Source of the DNA: CALGFI01 sp963786805
GTDB lineage: Bacteria > Actinomycetota > UBA4738 > HRBIN12
Direction of reading: 5' to 3'
Length of the DNA: 64,000 nt
NCBI GenBank assembly: GCA_963786805.1
Contig: CAWBAK010000002.1
Coordinates: forward strand, 186,001 to 250,000
A program made the translations under genes and the position numbers. A model generated the notes under the pieces. That model ran no database searches. It was not told the DNA's origin and saw nothing but the letters and a program-made list of their open reading frames with translations. This document shows positions 53,004 to 62,535 of this stretch, one piece after another (position 1 is the stretch's first letter; every line of letters begins with the position of its first letter).

Positions 53004-54062
53004 GTGGACCTGAGCGATCCGTCGGGCGGCCTGCGCCGACCGTCGCGACTGCGGCCCGGTGACCGGTTGGCCGCGGTCACGCTGTCGTGGGGCGGGCCGG
53101 GTGAGGTCCCCCACCGGTACCAGGCCGGGAAGCGGCAGCTCGAGGAGGCGTTCGGCGTCTCGGTCGTCGAGATGCCTCACACGCTCTCCGACCCGTCGTT
53201 CGTGGCCGATCATCCGCAGGCCCGCGCGGACGACCTGCATCAGGCGCTCGCGGATCCCACCGTCGCGGGCATCGTCTCGACGATCGGAGGCGACGATTCG
53301 ATCCGGCTCCTGCCGCTCCTTGACCTGGAGCTCGTGGCGGCCAACCCGAAGGTGTTCCTCGGCTACTCGGATTCCGTGATCACGCAGATGGCGTTCCTGC
53401 GGGCCGGCGTCGTGTCCTTCTACGGGCCGGCGATCATGTCGGGGTTCGCCGAGAACGGCGGGATCCACCGCTACCTTCGCGATGGTGTCCGGCGGATGCT
53501 CTTCGAGCCCGAGGCACCACTTGACTGGCCGGAGAACGACGGGGGCTGGACGGTCGAGTTCGTCGAGTGGATGGATCCCTCCAACCAGGAGCGGCCGCGC
53601 ACGTTGTTTCCGTCGTCGGGCCGGCGCTGGCTCGGGGGCGAACCTGCCGAGGGCGCCCTGGTGGCGGGCTGTCTCGAGGTGCTCGACTGGCTCCGCGGCA
53701 CCGAGTGGTGGCCGCCGCTCGACGGTGCCGTGCTCGCCCTCGAGACGAGTGAGGAAGGTCCTTCGCCCGAAGCGGTCCAGGGGTTCCTTCGCTCGCTCGC
53801 GGCCGCCGGCGATCTTGCCCGCCTCGGAGCGCTGCTCTTCGGCCGACCGGGCGGAGCGACGCTGCCGCCGGAAGAACACGCGCGCTACGACGAGGTCCTC
53901 CTCCGGGTGGTTCGCCAGGAATCGTCGCTCGAGGCCGTCCCGATCGTCACCGGACTCGATTTCGGGCACACCGACCCGATGTGGACGCTGCCGCAGGGTA
54001 TTCGGGTCCGCGTCGACCCCTCTTCCGAACGGATCACCTTCCTGGAACCAGGCGTGTCCTAG
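53004..54062 (+). CDS. S66 family peptidase (LD-carboxypeptidase/MccF-like)
   Basis: 352 residues. The S66 nucleophile is in FLGYSDSVITQMAF and the catalytic glutamate and histidine belong to ALETSEE and GLDFGHTDPMW. The family contains LD-carboxypeptidases of peptidoglycan recycling and MccF, which destroys microcin C-type toxins. Length and wording (LRPGDRLAAVTLSWGGPGEVPHRYQAGKRQLEE) fit the MccF-like cytoplasmic branch. There is no signal peptide. GTG 53004 precedes the conserved PSRLRPGDRLA text. Its 5' neighbour is the histidine kinase; no toxin gene is near. Confidence 0.85.
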   Translation: MDLSDPSGGLRRPSRLRPGDRLAAVTLSWGGPGEVPHRYQAGKRQLEEAFGVSVVEMPHTLSDPSFVADHPQARADDLHQALADPTVAGIVSTIGGDDSIRLLPLLDLELVAANPKVFLGYSDSVITQMAFLRAGVVSFYGPAIMSGFAENGGIHRYLRDGVRRMLFEPEAPLDWPENDGGWTVEFVEWMDPSNQERPRTLFPSSGRRWLGGEPAEGALVAGCLEVLDWLRGTEWWPPLDGAVLALETSEEGPSPEAVQGFLRSLAAAGDLARLGALLFGRPGGATLPPEEHARYDEVLLRVVRQESSLEAVPIVTGLDFGHTDPMWTLPQGIRVRVDPSSERITFLEPGVS

Positions 54063-54161
54063 GCCGTTCGAGGGTCCCGCCCGCTGGGGGACCTTCGGCT
54101 CTGCGGACGAAAGATCGTTCCTCCGATACCTCCCACATGTCCCCGAGCGGGAGCTGTTGAC

Positions 54162-56277
54162 GTGCGCATCCTTCCCAGGAAAGCGTCGCTCGGCCGCCGC
54201 CTGTTCGTCGCGGTCGCCGGCATGCTGTTGCCGCTGGTTGCGGTCGGCGGTCTTGGGATCCTGACCTTCCGCTCAACCGGCAGCGCACTCGAGGCGTTCC
54301 GCGCCGAGACGGTCGGCCAGTCCACGCGGATCGCGAAGGTCAGAGATCTTATGGTGGCGGTCGACGATGCGGGCGAGCTCTACGCCGAGACGCCGGATGA
54401 TGCGGCCCTGGGCGAGCGCTACCTCCTGGCCAGCGCCCAGATCGACGAGGGCTTCGACGGCCTCGAGACCCTGAACAGCCATGAAGAGCGCCTGCTGGTC
54501 ACCGCGGCCCGTGCTCGATGGGAAACGGCTCGCACATCCATCGAGGCCGTGATCCGGGATGGGGGCGGAGACGACAACTCGCTCGATCCCTTCCACGACC
54601 ACGTCGACGGGGCGGCCGCGTTCCTGTCCGACGCCGTCGCAGAGAACGTGAACGAGGTCGCCGACGAGATCGCGTCCTTGCGAGCGCGAGAACGCTTCCA
54701 GTTCCTCGCGTCGCTCCTGACGCTGATCGTCGGATCGATCATCGGTGGGCTACTCGCCCGCAGGGCGTACCGATCGGTGACCAAGCCACTTGCGCTGTTG
54801 GAGGAAGCAGCGGGCAGGTTCGGCTCGGACGACTTCACCTACCTGATCGACGTGAGCGGTGACGACGAGCTCGCCCACGTGAGCAGCTCCTTCAACTCCA
54901 TGGCCGAGAAGCTGAAGGTGAGCAGGGAAGCCCTGCATCAGCAAGCCCTGCACGACCCCTTGACCGGATTGCCCAACCGGACCCTGTTCATGGAGCGGGT
55001 GGAGCGCGCGATCGCTCGCGCGAAGCGGCGGAAGACGCCCGTTTCTGCGATGTACCTGGACATCGACAACTTCAAGCAGATCAACGACAATTTCGGCCAC
55101 CAGGCGGGCGACGAGGTCTTGATAGCCGTCGCCGAACGCCTCAAGGGAGCGCTCCGAACCGAGGACACCGCGTCCCGGCTCGGGGGCGACGAGTTCGGCG
55201 TCCTGCTCGAAGAAGACGTCGACGGGGCGACCCGAGCGGCGGAACGACTCATCGGGACCCTCGTCGGGACCTACGCGGTCAGCGTCGGCGAGCTTCAGGT
55301 CGGGGTCAGCATCGGGGTCGCGGCACGGCAGGACGCCGAGGAGCTCGACGAGCTGCTCCATCAGGCCGACGCCGCGATGTACGTGGCCAAGGCCTCCGGC
55401 AAGGGTGGCTGGCGGGTCTTCGGCCCCGACATCGACATGGCCCTGCTCGGGATCCGGTCCCCCGTCGACCGAGCTGCAGCATCGCCGTCGAGCGCAAGCG
55501 AATTCGTCGTGCACTATCAGCCGGTCGTGGACCTTCGGAGTCCGGCAGGATCTCCGGGGTCGAGGCCCTCGTCCGGTGGGCACACCCCGAGCGGGGACTT
55601 GCTCCCTCCCTCGGAGTTCCTCCAGGAGGCCGAGAACACTGACGTCACATCCTGTCGATCGACCGCTGGATCCTCCGCGAGGCGTGTCATCAAGTGCGCG
55701 CCTGGCAGAAGAACATCCCGGGCGCCGAGGATCTCTCTCGTGCATGTGAACATCTCGGCGAGGAACTCTGCAGCATCCGGGGCTGGCCGATGAGATCGCC
55801 GAGGTCCTGCGGTCCTCCGGCCTGGCACCCGGCCGCCTGGTCCTCGAGATCACCGAGACGACTCTGGTGCAACGATCCGCAGGCGGCGGCCAAGGAGCTC
55901 AGGCGGCTGAAGACGCTCGGTGTGCGTGATTGCGCTCGACGACTTCGGAACAGGGTTCTCCTCACTCAGCCATCTGCTGCGCTTCCCGATCGACACGATC
56001 AAGATCGACCGTTCGTTCGTGTACGCGGTCGGGAAGGACGAGCAGACGATCGCAACTGATGCGCGCCATGATCGATCTCGGCGGGACCCTGGGCTTGCGG
56101 GTCGTCGCGGAAGGCATCGAGATGCACGACTAGCTCGACTACCTCCTCTCGATCGGGTGCCGACAGGGCCAGGGCTACCTCTTCGCGAAGCCGATGGCGG
56201 CCCTGTCGTTCGAGCACCTCCTTCGCAAGCAGCTGCCGAGCGGCTGCCGATCGAGGTGGGCCTCGCCAAGCTGCTGA
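54162..56277 (+). pseudogene. GGDEF-EAL membrane signalling protein with broken EAL domain
   Basis: GTG 54162. A first helix (LFVAVAGMLLPLVAVGGLGILTF), an outside four-helix sensor of about 140 residues, a second helix (FLASLLTLIVGSIIGGLLA) and a HAMP-like stretch precede an intact GGDEF domain (LHDPLTGLPNRTLF; LGGDEFGVL near residue 343), which makes c-di-GMP. The phosphodiesterase (EAL) part is recognisable in pieces: VVHYQPVVDLR, EALVRWAHPERGL, VHVNISARN, LEITETTLVQ, ALDDFGTGFSSLSHLLRFPIDTIKIDRSFV, LRVVAEGIEMHD. At least five frame changes occur after 55.5 kb, and a TAG interrupts EMHD-LDYLL near 56131. The active product may be a diguanylate cyclase only. End position is approximate. Confidence 0.75.
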
Positions 56278-56330
56278 ACATGGACGGTGTCGGATCGCCT
56301 GAGCCTCCTCGGACGGCTCGCCGCTCGCCG

Positions 56331-57406
56331 CTACGCGGTGAGCCTCGACAGGTCCGGCTCGCGACCCTCGAGACCGAGCAGCCAGTTCCGAACGTTCTCC
56401 CCGAGATGCGGGACGAAGTAGCCACCCTCCTGCAGGACGATCGAGCTCCGCCCGAGCGCATCGAGGCGCCGGCCGGCACTCGTGATAGGCCTCGGTCGTG
56501 AGCGCGAGGTCGCAGATCGGGTCGCGTTCGTACGTGTCGATGCCGAGGGAAACGACCACGACGTCGCAGTCGAAGGACGCGATCGCCTCCAGGCCGCGGT
56601 CGAGGTTCGCGAGGTAGTCGTGATCCGAGCAGTCCTTCGGCAGCGGGAGGTTGAGGTTCGCTCCCTCGCCCGGACCGGTCCCGGTCTCACCGGGATACCC
56701 GGCGAAGTAGGGGTAGGCGCGGTCCGGGTCGCCGTGCAGCGACACGTACAGGACGTCCGAACGCGCGTAGAAGATCTGCTGCGTCCCGTTCCCGTGGTGG
56801 TAGTCCACGTCGAGGATCGCCACCGCTCGCCCGGTGCGAGTCGCGACGTCCTCCGCGACGATCGCGGCGTTGTTGAAGAAGCAGTACCCGCCGAACATCC
56901 CACGGGCCGCGTGATGGCCGGGAGGACGGCATAGGCCGTACGCGTGCCGGTCGCCGGCCAGGACCAGGTCCGCGGCGGTGAGCGCCACGTCGACGGCCGC
57001 GCGCGCCGCGACGTACGTCCCTTCCACGATCGGCGTTGCCGTATCGAAGCACCACGTCCCGATGCGCCCTCGCGGCGTCCGGGGGGCTCGCCCGGGACCC
57101 ATGCCCTCGCGGAGTGCGGGGAGCGGGAACGTGTCGGGGAAGATCTCATCCGCCCGCTCACCGAACGCCCGCCAGTCGTTCCAGGCGTCCTCGAGGAACG
57201 CGAGCATCGCCGGGTCGTGGACCGCCGTGATCGGTTTGGCGCCGTGCTCGCTCGGCGTGACGAGCTCGAAGCCTGCGTCGGACTCGAGCGCCCCGCGGAT
57301 CGTCTCGGCGCGGTCGGGTGTCTCGAAGATCCCGATCGTGCGGCCGTCGGCCATCTCGTGCTTCGGCGAGTGGCCGCAGATGCTCGGACGAGTAGACGAC
57401 GCGCAT
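56331..57406 (-). CDS. Acetylpolyamine amidohydrolase-like deacetylase (histone deacetylase family, two frameshifts)
   Basis: About 358 residues when restored. It begins VVYSSEH, shifts near 57385, and continues KHEMADGRTIGIFETPDRAETIRGAL. Zinc-enzyme motifs are complete: CRPPGHHA, GGYCFFNNAAIVAED, ILDVDYHHGNGTQQIFYARSDV, SLHGDPDRAYPYFAGY and SLGIDTYERDPI. A second shift lies near 56478, followed by SSIVLQEGGYFVPHLGENVRNWLLGLEG. This ordering fits bacterial acetylpolyamine amidohydrolases better than AcuC. It would remove acetyl groups from polyamines or related amines. It trails the rdgB gene by 30 bp as the last member of the long mec-rdgB unit. Confidence 0.82.
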
Positions 57407-57436
57407 CGCGCGGATGCTAGCCCCTTCGGCCAGGGC

Positions 57437-58051
57437 CTACCGCTTCGCTGCTTGAGGCCCGAGCTTCTCGCGCAGCGCGCGGAACGCCCGGCCGCGATGG
57501 CTGATCCGATCCTTCTCCTCGTCGGTGAGCTCGGCCATCGTGCGTTCCTGCCCCTCGGGCACGAAGGCCGGGTCGTAGCCGAACCCGCCCGAGCCGCGTG
57601 GATGGAGATCGATCGTCCCCTCGCACGTCCCTTCGGCCCACACCTCACGGCCGTCGGGCCACGCGACCGCGGCGACGCACCGATAGCGCGCGGTGCGCTC
57701 GTCCGCGGGCACTCGCGTCACGGCCGCGAGGAGCGTCCTCAAGTTCTCGTCGTCGTCGGCGTCTTCGCCCGCGTACCTCGCCGATCGAGGGCCCGGCGCG
57801 CCGCCGAGCGCATCGACCTCGATGCCGGAGTCGTCGGCGACGGCAGCCATGCCGAGGGCAGCGGCAACGGCCCGGGCCTTCTCGAGCGCGTTCTCGAGAT
57901 AGGTGTCGTGCGGCTCCTCGACCTCGGGCCACGGACCCTCGTGGTTCTGTGACGTGATCCACTCGACCGGCCAGTCCGCGCAGACCCGCAGGATCTCCCG
58001 GAGCTTGTGGGGGTTCGCGGAGGCGATCGCCAGGCGCTCGGGCAGGACCAC
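57437..58051 (-). CDS. rdgB: RdgB/HAM1-type XTP/dITP pyrophosphatase
   Basis: Hydrolyses non-canonical nucleoside triphosphates such as dITP and XTP to monophosphates, keeping them out of nucleic acid. 204 residues. Signatures: LAIASANPHKLREI (N-terminal SxNxxK), ENALEKARAVAAALGMAAVADDSGIEVDALGGAPGPRSARYAGEDADD, GSGGFGYDPAFVPEG and the C-terminal ISHRGRAFRALREKL. GTG 58051 is two bases past the rph stop, in the usual rph-rdgB pairing. The active site appears complete. Confidence 0.93.
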   Translation of the reverse strand: MVLPERLAIASANPHKLREILRVCADWPVEWITSQNHEGPWPEVEEPHDTYLENALEKARAVAAALGMAAVADDSGIEVDALGGAPGPRSARYAGEDADDDENLRTLLAAVTRVPADERTARYRCVAAVAWPDGREVWAEGTCEGTIDLHPRGSGGFGYDPAFVPEGQERTMAELTDEEKDRISHRGRAFRALREKLGPQAAKR

Positions 58052-58053
58052 CG

Positions 58054-58773
58054 TCAGCCGAGCACGCCGTGCTGGGCCTTGGTGAGCTGCCCGATGCCGG
58101 ACTCGGCCAGGTCGAGCAGCGCGTCGAGCTCCTTGCGCGAGAACGGCTCGCCCTCGGCGGTTCCCTGCACCTCGACGAGGGCGCCCGATCCGGTCATCAC
58201 GACGTTGCAGTCGACCTCGGCCCCGGCGTCCTCCTCGTAGGACAGGTCCAGCACGGGCTCGCGGCCGACGACGCCAACGCTCACGGCGGCGACGGTGTCC
58301 AGGAGGACTCCGGGCTTCACGACCTCTCGCACCTCGAGCGTTTCGACCGCGAGCGCCAGCGCGAGATATCCGGCGGTGATCGAGGCGCACCGTGTCCCGG
58401 CGTCGGCGACCAGCACGTCGCAGTCGATCGCGATCGTCCGCTCGCCGAGACGCTTCAGGTCGGTCACAGCGCGCAGGGAACGGCCGATCAGGCGCTGGAT
58501 CTCCTGCGTCCGGCCGCTCGGGCGGCCCTTGCTCACCTCGCGGGCCGAGCGCTCGGCGGTGGCGCGGGGAAGCATCGAGTACTCCGCGGTCACCCACCCC
58601 TTGCCGGTTCCGCGCATCCATCTCGGCGCTTCCTCGAGGACCGAGGCGGCGACGAGCACCTTGGTCCGGCCCTGCGAGAAGAGCACGGACCCCTCGGCCC
58701 ACTCCTGGAAGCCGAGCTCCACCTCGATCGGGCGGAGCTCGTCCGGCGCGCGGCCGTCGGGGCGAGGGCTCAC
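58054..58773 (-). CDS. rph: Ribonuclease PH
   Basis: Trims tRNA 3' ends by phosphorolysis. 239 residues, family length. It opens SPRPDGRAPDELRPIEVELGFQEWAEGSVLFSQGRTKVLVAASV; the catalytic region is RGTGKGWVTAEYSMLPRAT and the phosphate-binding/catalytic aspartates lie in TIAIDCDVLVADAGTRCASITAG and LDLSYEEDAGAEVDCNVVMTG. GTG 58773 is chosen because conserved text begins there, and a longer frame would run into the MBL gene. It precedes rdgB by two bases. Confidence 0.95.
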   Translation of the reverse strand: MSPRPDGRAPDELRPIEVELGFQEWAEGSVLFSQGRTKVLVAASVLEEAPRWMRGTGKGWVTAEYSMLPRATAERSAREVSKGRPSGRTQEIQRLIGRSLRAVTDLKRLGERTIAIDCDVLVADAGTRCASITAGYLALALAVETLEVREVVKPGVLLDTVAAVSVGVVGREPVLDLSYEEDAGAEVDCNVVMTGSGALVEVQGTAEGEPFSRKELDALLDLAESGIGQLTKAQHGVLG

Positions 58774-58795
58774 GCGGGCCCCGGACAGCGCACGT

Positions 58796-59549
58796 TCACT
58801 CGCCCACCTCGTAGATCGCGTGCTCCACGGCGGCGTCGATCGGGCCGTCGAACTCCTCCGCGGCCTGCGCCTTGGAGATCTCCTGGTCCAGTGTCGGCCA
58901 GATGTGCGTGAGCACCAGGCGCTCGACCCCGGCATCGCGCGCGTGGATCGCGGCCTGCCGGGACGACAGGTGGAACGGCATCAGGTCGTCACGGTCCTGC
59001 CAGGTGGCCTCGGCGAGCAGAAGGTCGGCGTCGCGCGCGAGGTCTTCGACATGGTGCGTCGGCCCCGTGTCCCCGGTGTAGGCGAGCACGGTCCCGTCGG
59101 ACTGGAACCGGAACCCCAGCGCCGGGAGCCCGAGATGCGCCATCGGCTCGGTCTTGACGCGGAACGGACCGACCTCGAACGCCTCGCCTGGGGCCACCTC
59201 GGTGAACTTGAACGCGCTGCGCATCACCACCTGCGAGTCGATGGACACCACGTCGGCCAGCTTCTGCGTGAAGTCCGTGGGCACGAACACCGGGAAGGCC
59301 CGGCTCGCCGAGCTCGCCGTAGTGCCACGCGTAGAAGCACGGGTACAGGTCGACGAAGTGATCGGGGTGTTCGTGACTGATCACGATGCCGTGGATGTCC
59401 TTGAGGTCGATGTGACGCTGGAGGTTCGCGAGCGTCCCGGTCCCCGCGTCCACCCACAGGTTGAAGCCGTCCTCCTGGATGAGGTACCCGCTCGTCGCCG
59501 TGCCCGGGTTCGGCCACGTGCCGCTCGCTCCGAGAACCGTGAGCTTCAC
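58796..59549 (-). CDS. Metallo-beta-lactamase fold hydrolase, Rv1339-like (one frameshift)
   Basis: About 250 residues. It begins VKLTVLGASGTWPNPGTATSGYLI; the zinc site is SHEHPDHFVDLYP, followed by a break near 59300 in GELGEPGLP and the continuation VFVPTDFTQKLADVVS, MAHLGLPALGFRFQSDGTVLAYTGDTGPT and LTHIWP. The position between murI and rph is where Mycobacterium has Rv1339, an MBL-fold hydrolase reported to affect cyclic nucleotides. RNase Z-like substrate use is the other possibility. GTG 59549 overlaps the murI stop (GTGA). The frame change is most likely an error, as in other conserved genes here. Confidence 0.85.
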
Positions 59550-60367
59550 CCGCCGACCTCCACCGCGGCGACCGCCACGGCCTCCACGCCGCCGAGCGCC
59601 GGGCCGAGGAAGTGGTGGGCGACCGAGCGGAACTGCGCGGGGTCCCCCGTGGTGAGGAACTCGTGGGTGGGGTCGCCGACGTTTTCCCGGAGCAGGTCCG
59701 AGGAGCGCAGCGTCGCGTACACGTCCTTGGCGGTCTCCTCTGCGGACGAGACGAGCACGACGTCCTCCCCCATCACGTATCGGATCAACCCGGACAGCAT
59801 CGGGTAGTGCGTGCATCCCAGGATCAGGGTGTCGATGCCGTCCCGACTCAGCGGCTCAAGATACCCTCGCGCGAGCGAGAGCAACTCGTCGCTCGAGGTA
59901 TCGCCCCGCTCGACGAACTCCACGAACGCGGGGCAGGCCACCGAGACGAGCTCGACGTCCGCGCCGGTCGCCCGGACCGCCCGGTCGTAGGCCCCGCTCT
60001 TCACGGTCGCCTCCGTCCCGATCATCCCGACGCGATGGTTGCGCGTCGCGCGCACCGCCGCTCGGGCGCCGGGGTCGATCACGCCCACGACGGGAACGCC
60101 GTGGGCGTTCGTGACGTCCGCGATCGCGGCCACCTCGATCGAGTTACACGCCACGACGAGCATCTTCACGTCGCGGTCGACGAGGTAGGCGGCGATCTCC
60201 AGGGCGAATCCGCGGATCTCATCGAGCGGCCGGGGACCGTAGGGGAAGCGGCCGTTGTCGCCGACGTACCGCATGGGTTCGTGCGGCAACAGGTCCACGA
60301 TCGCGCGGACGACGGTCAGCCCGCCCACGCCGGAGTCGAACACACCGATCGGACGGGGATCGCTCAC
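59546..60367 (-). CDS. murI: Glutamate racemase
   Basis: Makes D-glutamate for peptidoglycan from L-glutamate. 273 residues. The two catalytic cysteines are in VVACNSIEVAAIADV and LILGCTHYPML; IGVFDSGVGGLTVVRAI is the N-terminal family signature, and HEPMRYVGDNGRFPYG follows. GTG 60367 begins the conserved text (SDPRPIGVFDSG) four bases after the cysM stop. Its stop overlaps the MBL gene start, so translation is coupled along the operon. Confidence 0.95.
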   Translation of the reverse strand: MSDPRPIGVFDSGVGGLTVVRAIVDLLPHEPMRYVGDNGRFPYGPRPLDEIRGFALEIAAYLVDRDVKMLVVACNSIEVAAIADVTNAHGVPVVGVIDPGARAAVRATRNHRVGMIGTEATVKSGAYDRAVRATGADVELVSVACPAFVEFVERGDTSSDELLSLARGYLEPLSRDGIDTLILGCTHYPMLSGLIRYVMGEDVVLVSSAEETAKDVYATLRSSDLLRENVGDPTHEFLTTGDPAQFRSVAHHFLGPALGGVEAVAVAAVEVGG

Positions 60368-60371
60368 GGGC

Positions 60372-61304
60372 TCACCACCACAGGGACTCCCCCACGCCCT
60401 TCTCCGCGCGTTCGAGATCGGGGGCCCAGGCATCGGTCGACAGGTACTTCCATCCGCCGTCGGGAAGCAGACACACGATCTCGGCGCGCTCGAGCTCGGC
60501 CGCGATCCGCTGCGCGACGTGGATCACGGCGCCCGAGGAGACGCCTGCGAAGATCGCCTCTTTCTCGGTGAGCTCGCGTGTGGCCCGGAGCGAATCGGAG
60601 GCGTTCACGAGGAACTTCCGGTCCAGCACGCTCTCATCCAGGATCGGCGGCACGAATCCCTCGTCGAGCGAGCGGAGCCCGTACACGAGATCGCCGAGCT
60701 CCGGCTCGGCGGCGATCACCTTCACCTCCGCGTTGTGGCGGTGCAGGCGACGGCCAACGCCGGTGAGCGTCCCGCCGGTGCCGAGGCCCGCCACGAAATG
60801 CGTCACCTCGGGAAGGTCGCGAACGATCTCCTCGCCCGTTCCCGTCTCGTGGGCGAGTGGGTTCGCCGGGTTCCCGTACTGGAAGGGCATGTAGTACCGG
60901 TCGTCGCGCGCGAGCCGTCGCGCGACGTCGATCGAGCCGTTCGTGCCCTGGTCCCCGGGCGAGAACACGATCTCGGCCCCGAACAGCTCCAGCAGGCGGA
61001 TCCGCTCCTCGCTCGCGTTGTCCGGGATGACGACAGTCAGCTTGTATCCCTTGCGGCGCGCGACCATCGCGAGCGCGATCCCCGTGTTCCCGGAGGTTGG
61101 CTCCAGGATCGTCTTGTCCTGCGTCAGCGCTCCCGAGACCTCCGCGGCCTCGACCATCGCCTTGGCGATCCGGTCCTTCGTCGAGCCGGTCGGGTTCTGT
61201 CCCTCGAGCTTGGCCCACAGACGCACACCGGCCTTCGGGCTCATCCTCGGCAATCCCACGATCGGGGTGTTGCCGATCGCGTCCAGGACGTCGTCGTAGC
61301 GCAT
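60372..61304 (-). CDS. cysM: CysO-dependent cysteine synthase
   Basis: 310 residues. Fold-type-II PLP enzyme with Schiff-base lysine in NPTGSTKDRIAK, phosphate loop PTSGNTGIALAM and GLGTGGTLTGVG. Overall it follows mycobacterial CysM: VRLWAKLEGQNPTGS, FQYGNPANPLAHETGTGEEIVRDLPEVTHFVAGLG, AAEPELGDLVYGLRSLDEGFVPPIL and the C-terminal DGGWKYLSTDAW. That enzyme condenses O-phosphoserine with CysO thiocarboxylate. Acceptor choice here is inferred from sequence and from cysO lying 44 bp upstream. Mycobacterium has the same order followed by murI. Confidence 0.93.
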   Translation of the reverse strand: MRYDDVLDAIGNTPIVGLPRMSPKAGVRLWAKLEGQNPTGSTKDRIAKAMVEAAEVSGALTQDKTILEPTSGNTGIALAMVARRKGYKLTVVIPDNASEERIRLLELFGAEIVFSPGDQGTNGSIDVARRLARDDRYYMPFQYGNPANPLAHETGTGEEIVRDLPEVTHFVAGLGTGGTLTGVGRRLHRHNAEVKVIAAEPELGDLVYGLRSLDEGFVPPILDESVLDRKFLVNASDSLRATRELTEKEAIFAGVSSGAVIHVAQRIAAELERAEIVCLLPDGGWKYLSTDAWAPDLERAEKGVGESLWW

Positions 61305-61348
61305 CGGGGGCGATTATCCCAGCGGGCGGGCATCCCGCCGCGGCGCCG

Positions 61349-61651
61349 TTACGCAGGGGTGGTGGGCGTCCGCTCCTCGCCGCCGGCGACGGCCGGCAGG
61401 ATCGAGACGGTGTCGCCCTCGCGCACGGCGGTCTCGAGGGACCCGAGGTATCGGACATCCTCGTCGTTCACGTAGACGTTCACGAACCGGTGGAGGCCGC
61501 CGTCGTCGGTGACCACGTTCTTCGTGATCCCCGGGTACCGCGTCTCGAGGTCGGACAGCAGCTCGCGGAGCGTCGCCCCTTCGGCGTCGACACGCGGCTC
61601 GCCGCCCGCGTGCTTGCGGAGGATCGTGGGCAGCTTCACCTGGACGGGCAT
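61349..61651 (-). CDS. cysO: Sulfur carrier protein CysO with nine-residue C-terminal extension
   Basis: 100 residues of the ubiquitin-like MoaD/ThiS fold. PTILRKHAGGEPRV, LHRFVNVYVNDEDVRYLGSLETAVREGDTVSILPAVAGG match mycobacterial CysO closely. That protein ends at GG, whose carboxylate becomes the thiocarboxylate. Here nine more residues, EERTPTTPA, follow, and the reading to TAA is clear. The extension must be removed before the E1-like enzyme can adenylate the glycine. The mec JAMM peptidase in the operon is an obvious candidate, by analogy with QbsD, which trims the carrier QbsE. A missed frame change cannot be excluded but shows no sign. Confidence 0.92.
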   Translation of the reverse strand: MPVQVKLPTILRKHAGGEPRVDAEGATLRELLSDLETRYPGITKNVVTDDGGLHRFVNVYVNDEDVRYLGSLETAVREGDTVSILPAVAGGEERTPTTPA

Positions 61652-61663
61652 CGCTTCGGTCTC

Positions 61664-62535
61664 CTACTCCCCTGGGTCGGTCGGGTTGGTGGACACGCCG
61701 TGCTCGGCCTCGGACGGCGTCCCGCCCGGGGCGATGCCGCAGAAGGCGTCGTAGTCGATCAGCTCGGTGATGGTCGGCTCCTTGCCGCAAACCGGGCAGT
61801 CGGCGTCCCAGCGAACCTTCACCGTCTGGAAGTCCATCTGCAGAGCGTCGAAGATCAGGAGCCGGCCGATCAAGGGGTCGCCCTTGCCGGTGATGAGCTT
61901 CACCGCCTCGGTCGCCTGGATCGAGCCGACGATGCCCGGCAGCACCCCGAAGACGCCACCCTCCGCGCAACTCGGCACCGTGCCGGGAGGCGGCGGCTGC
62001 GGGAACAGGCATCGGTAGCACGGCGCGTCCTGGCCCGGCATGAACACCGTGGCCTGGCCGTCCCACTGGTAGATCGAGCCGTAGACGAGCGGTTTGCCGA
62101 GGAGCTGCGTCGCGTCGTTCACCAGGTACCGCACCGGGAAGTTGTCGGTGCCGTCCACGATCACGTCCCACGGTTCGAGGACCTCGAACGCGTTCTGCGA
62201 GGTCAGGATCGTGTCGTAGGGCACGACCTCGATCGTCGGGTTGATCGCGCGGAGCCGGTCGGCGGCGCTGTCGACCTTCGGCCGGCCGACGTCCGCGGTC
62301 GAGTGGATGATCTGGCGCTGCAGGTTGGACTCGTCCACCCGGTCGAAGTCCAAGATCCCGAGCGTGCCCACCCCGGCCGCCGCCAGATACATCGCGACCG
62401 GCGACCCGAGTCCCCCGCTCCGATGCAGAGCACCTTCGCGTCGAGGAGCTTGCGCTGCCCGTCGCCGCCGATGCCCGGCAGGATGATGTGCCGCGCGTAC
62501 CGGCGGACCTGCTCCTCGGTGAACCCGTTGCTCAC
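61664..62535 (-). CDS. MoeB/ThiF-like E1 adenylyltransferase (one-base deletion)
   Basis: About 290 residues. It would adenylate the C-terminal glycine of CysO with ATP before sulfur transfer. The start VSNGFTEEQVRRYARHIILPGIGG is typical; GAGGLGSP should follow, but one G is missing from a run near 62420, shifting the frame. It resumes MYLAAAGVGTLGILDFDRVDESNLQRQIIH, with DGTDNFPVRYLVNDA, zinc cysteines CYRC and CPVC, and the PSCAEGGVFGVLPG loop. Unlike mycobacterial MoeZR there is no rhodanese domain, so sulfur must come from another protein. GTG 62535 overlaps the mec stop (GTGA). Confidence 0.9.

Noticed and set aside
53004..54062. MccF-type toxin immunity gene marking a microcin cluster
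   Set aside because: No peptide precursor, adenylating MccB-like enzyme or exporter nearby, so only the S66 family call is kept.
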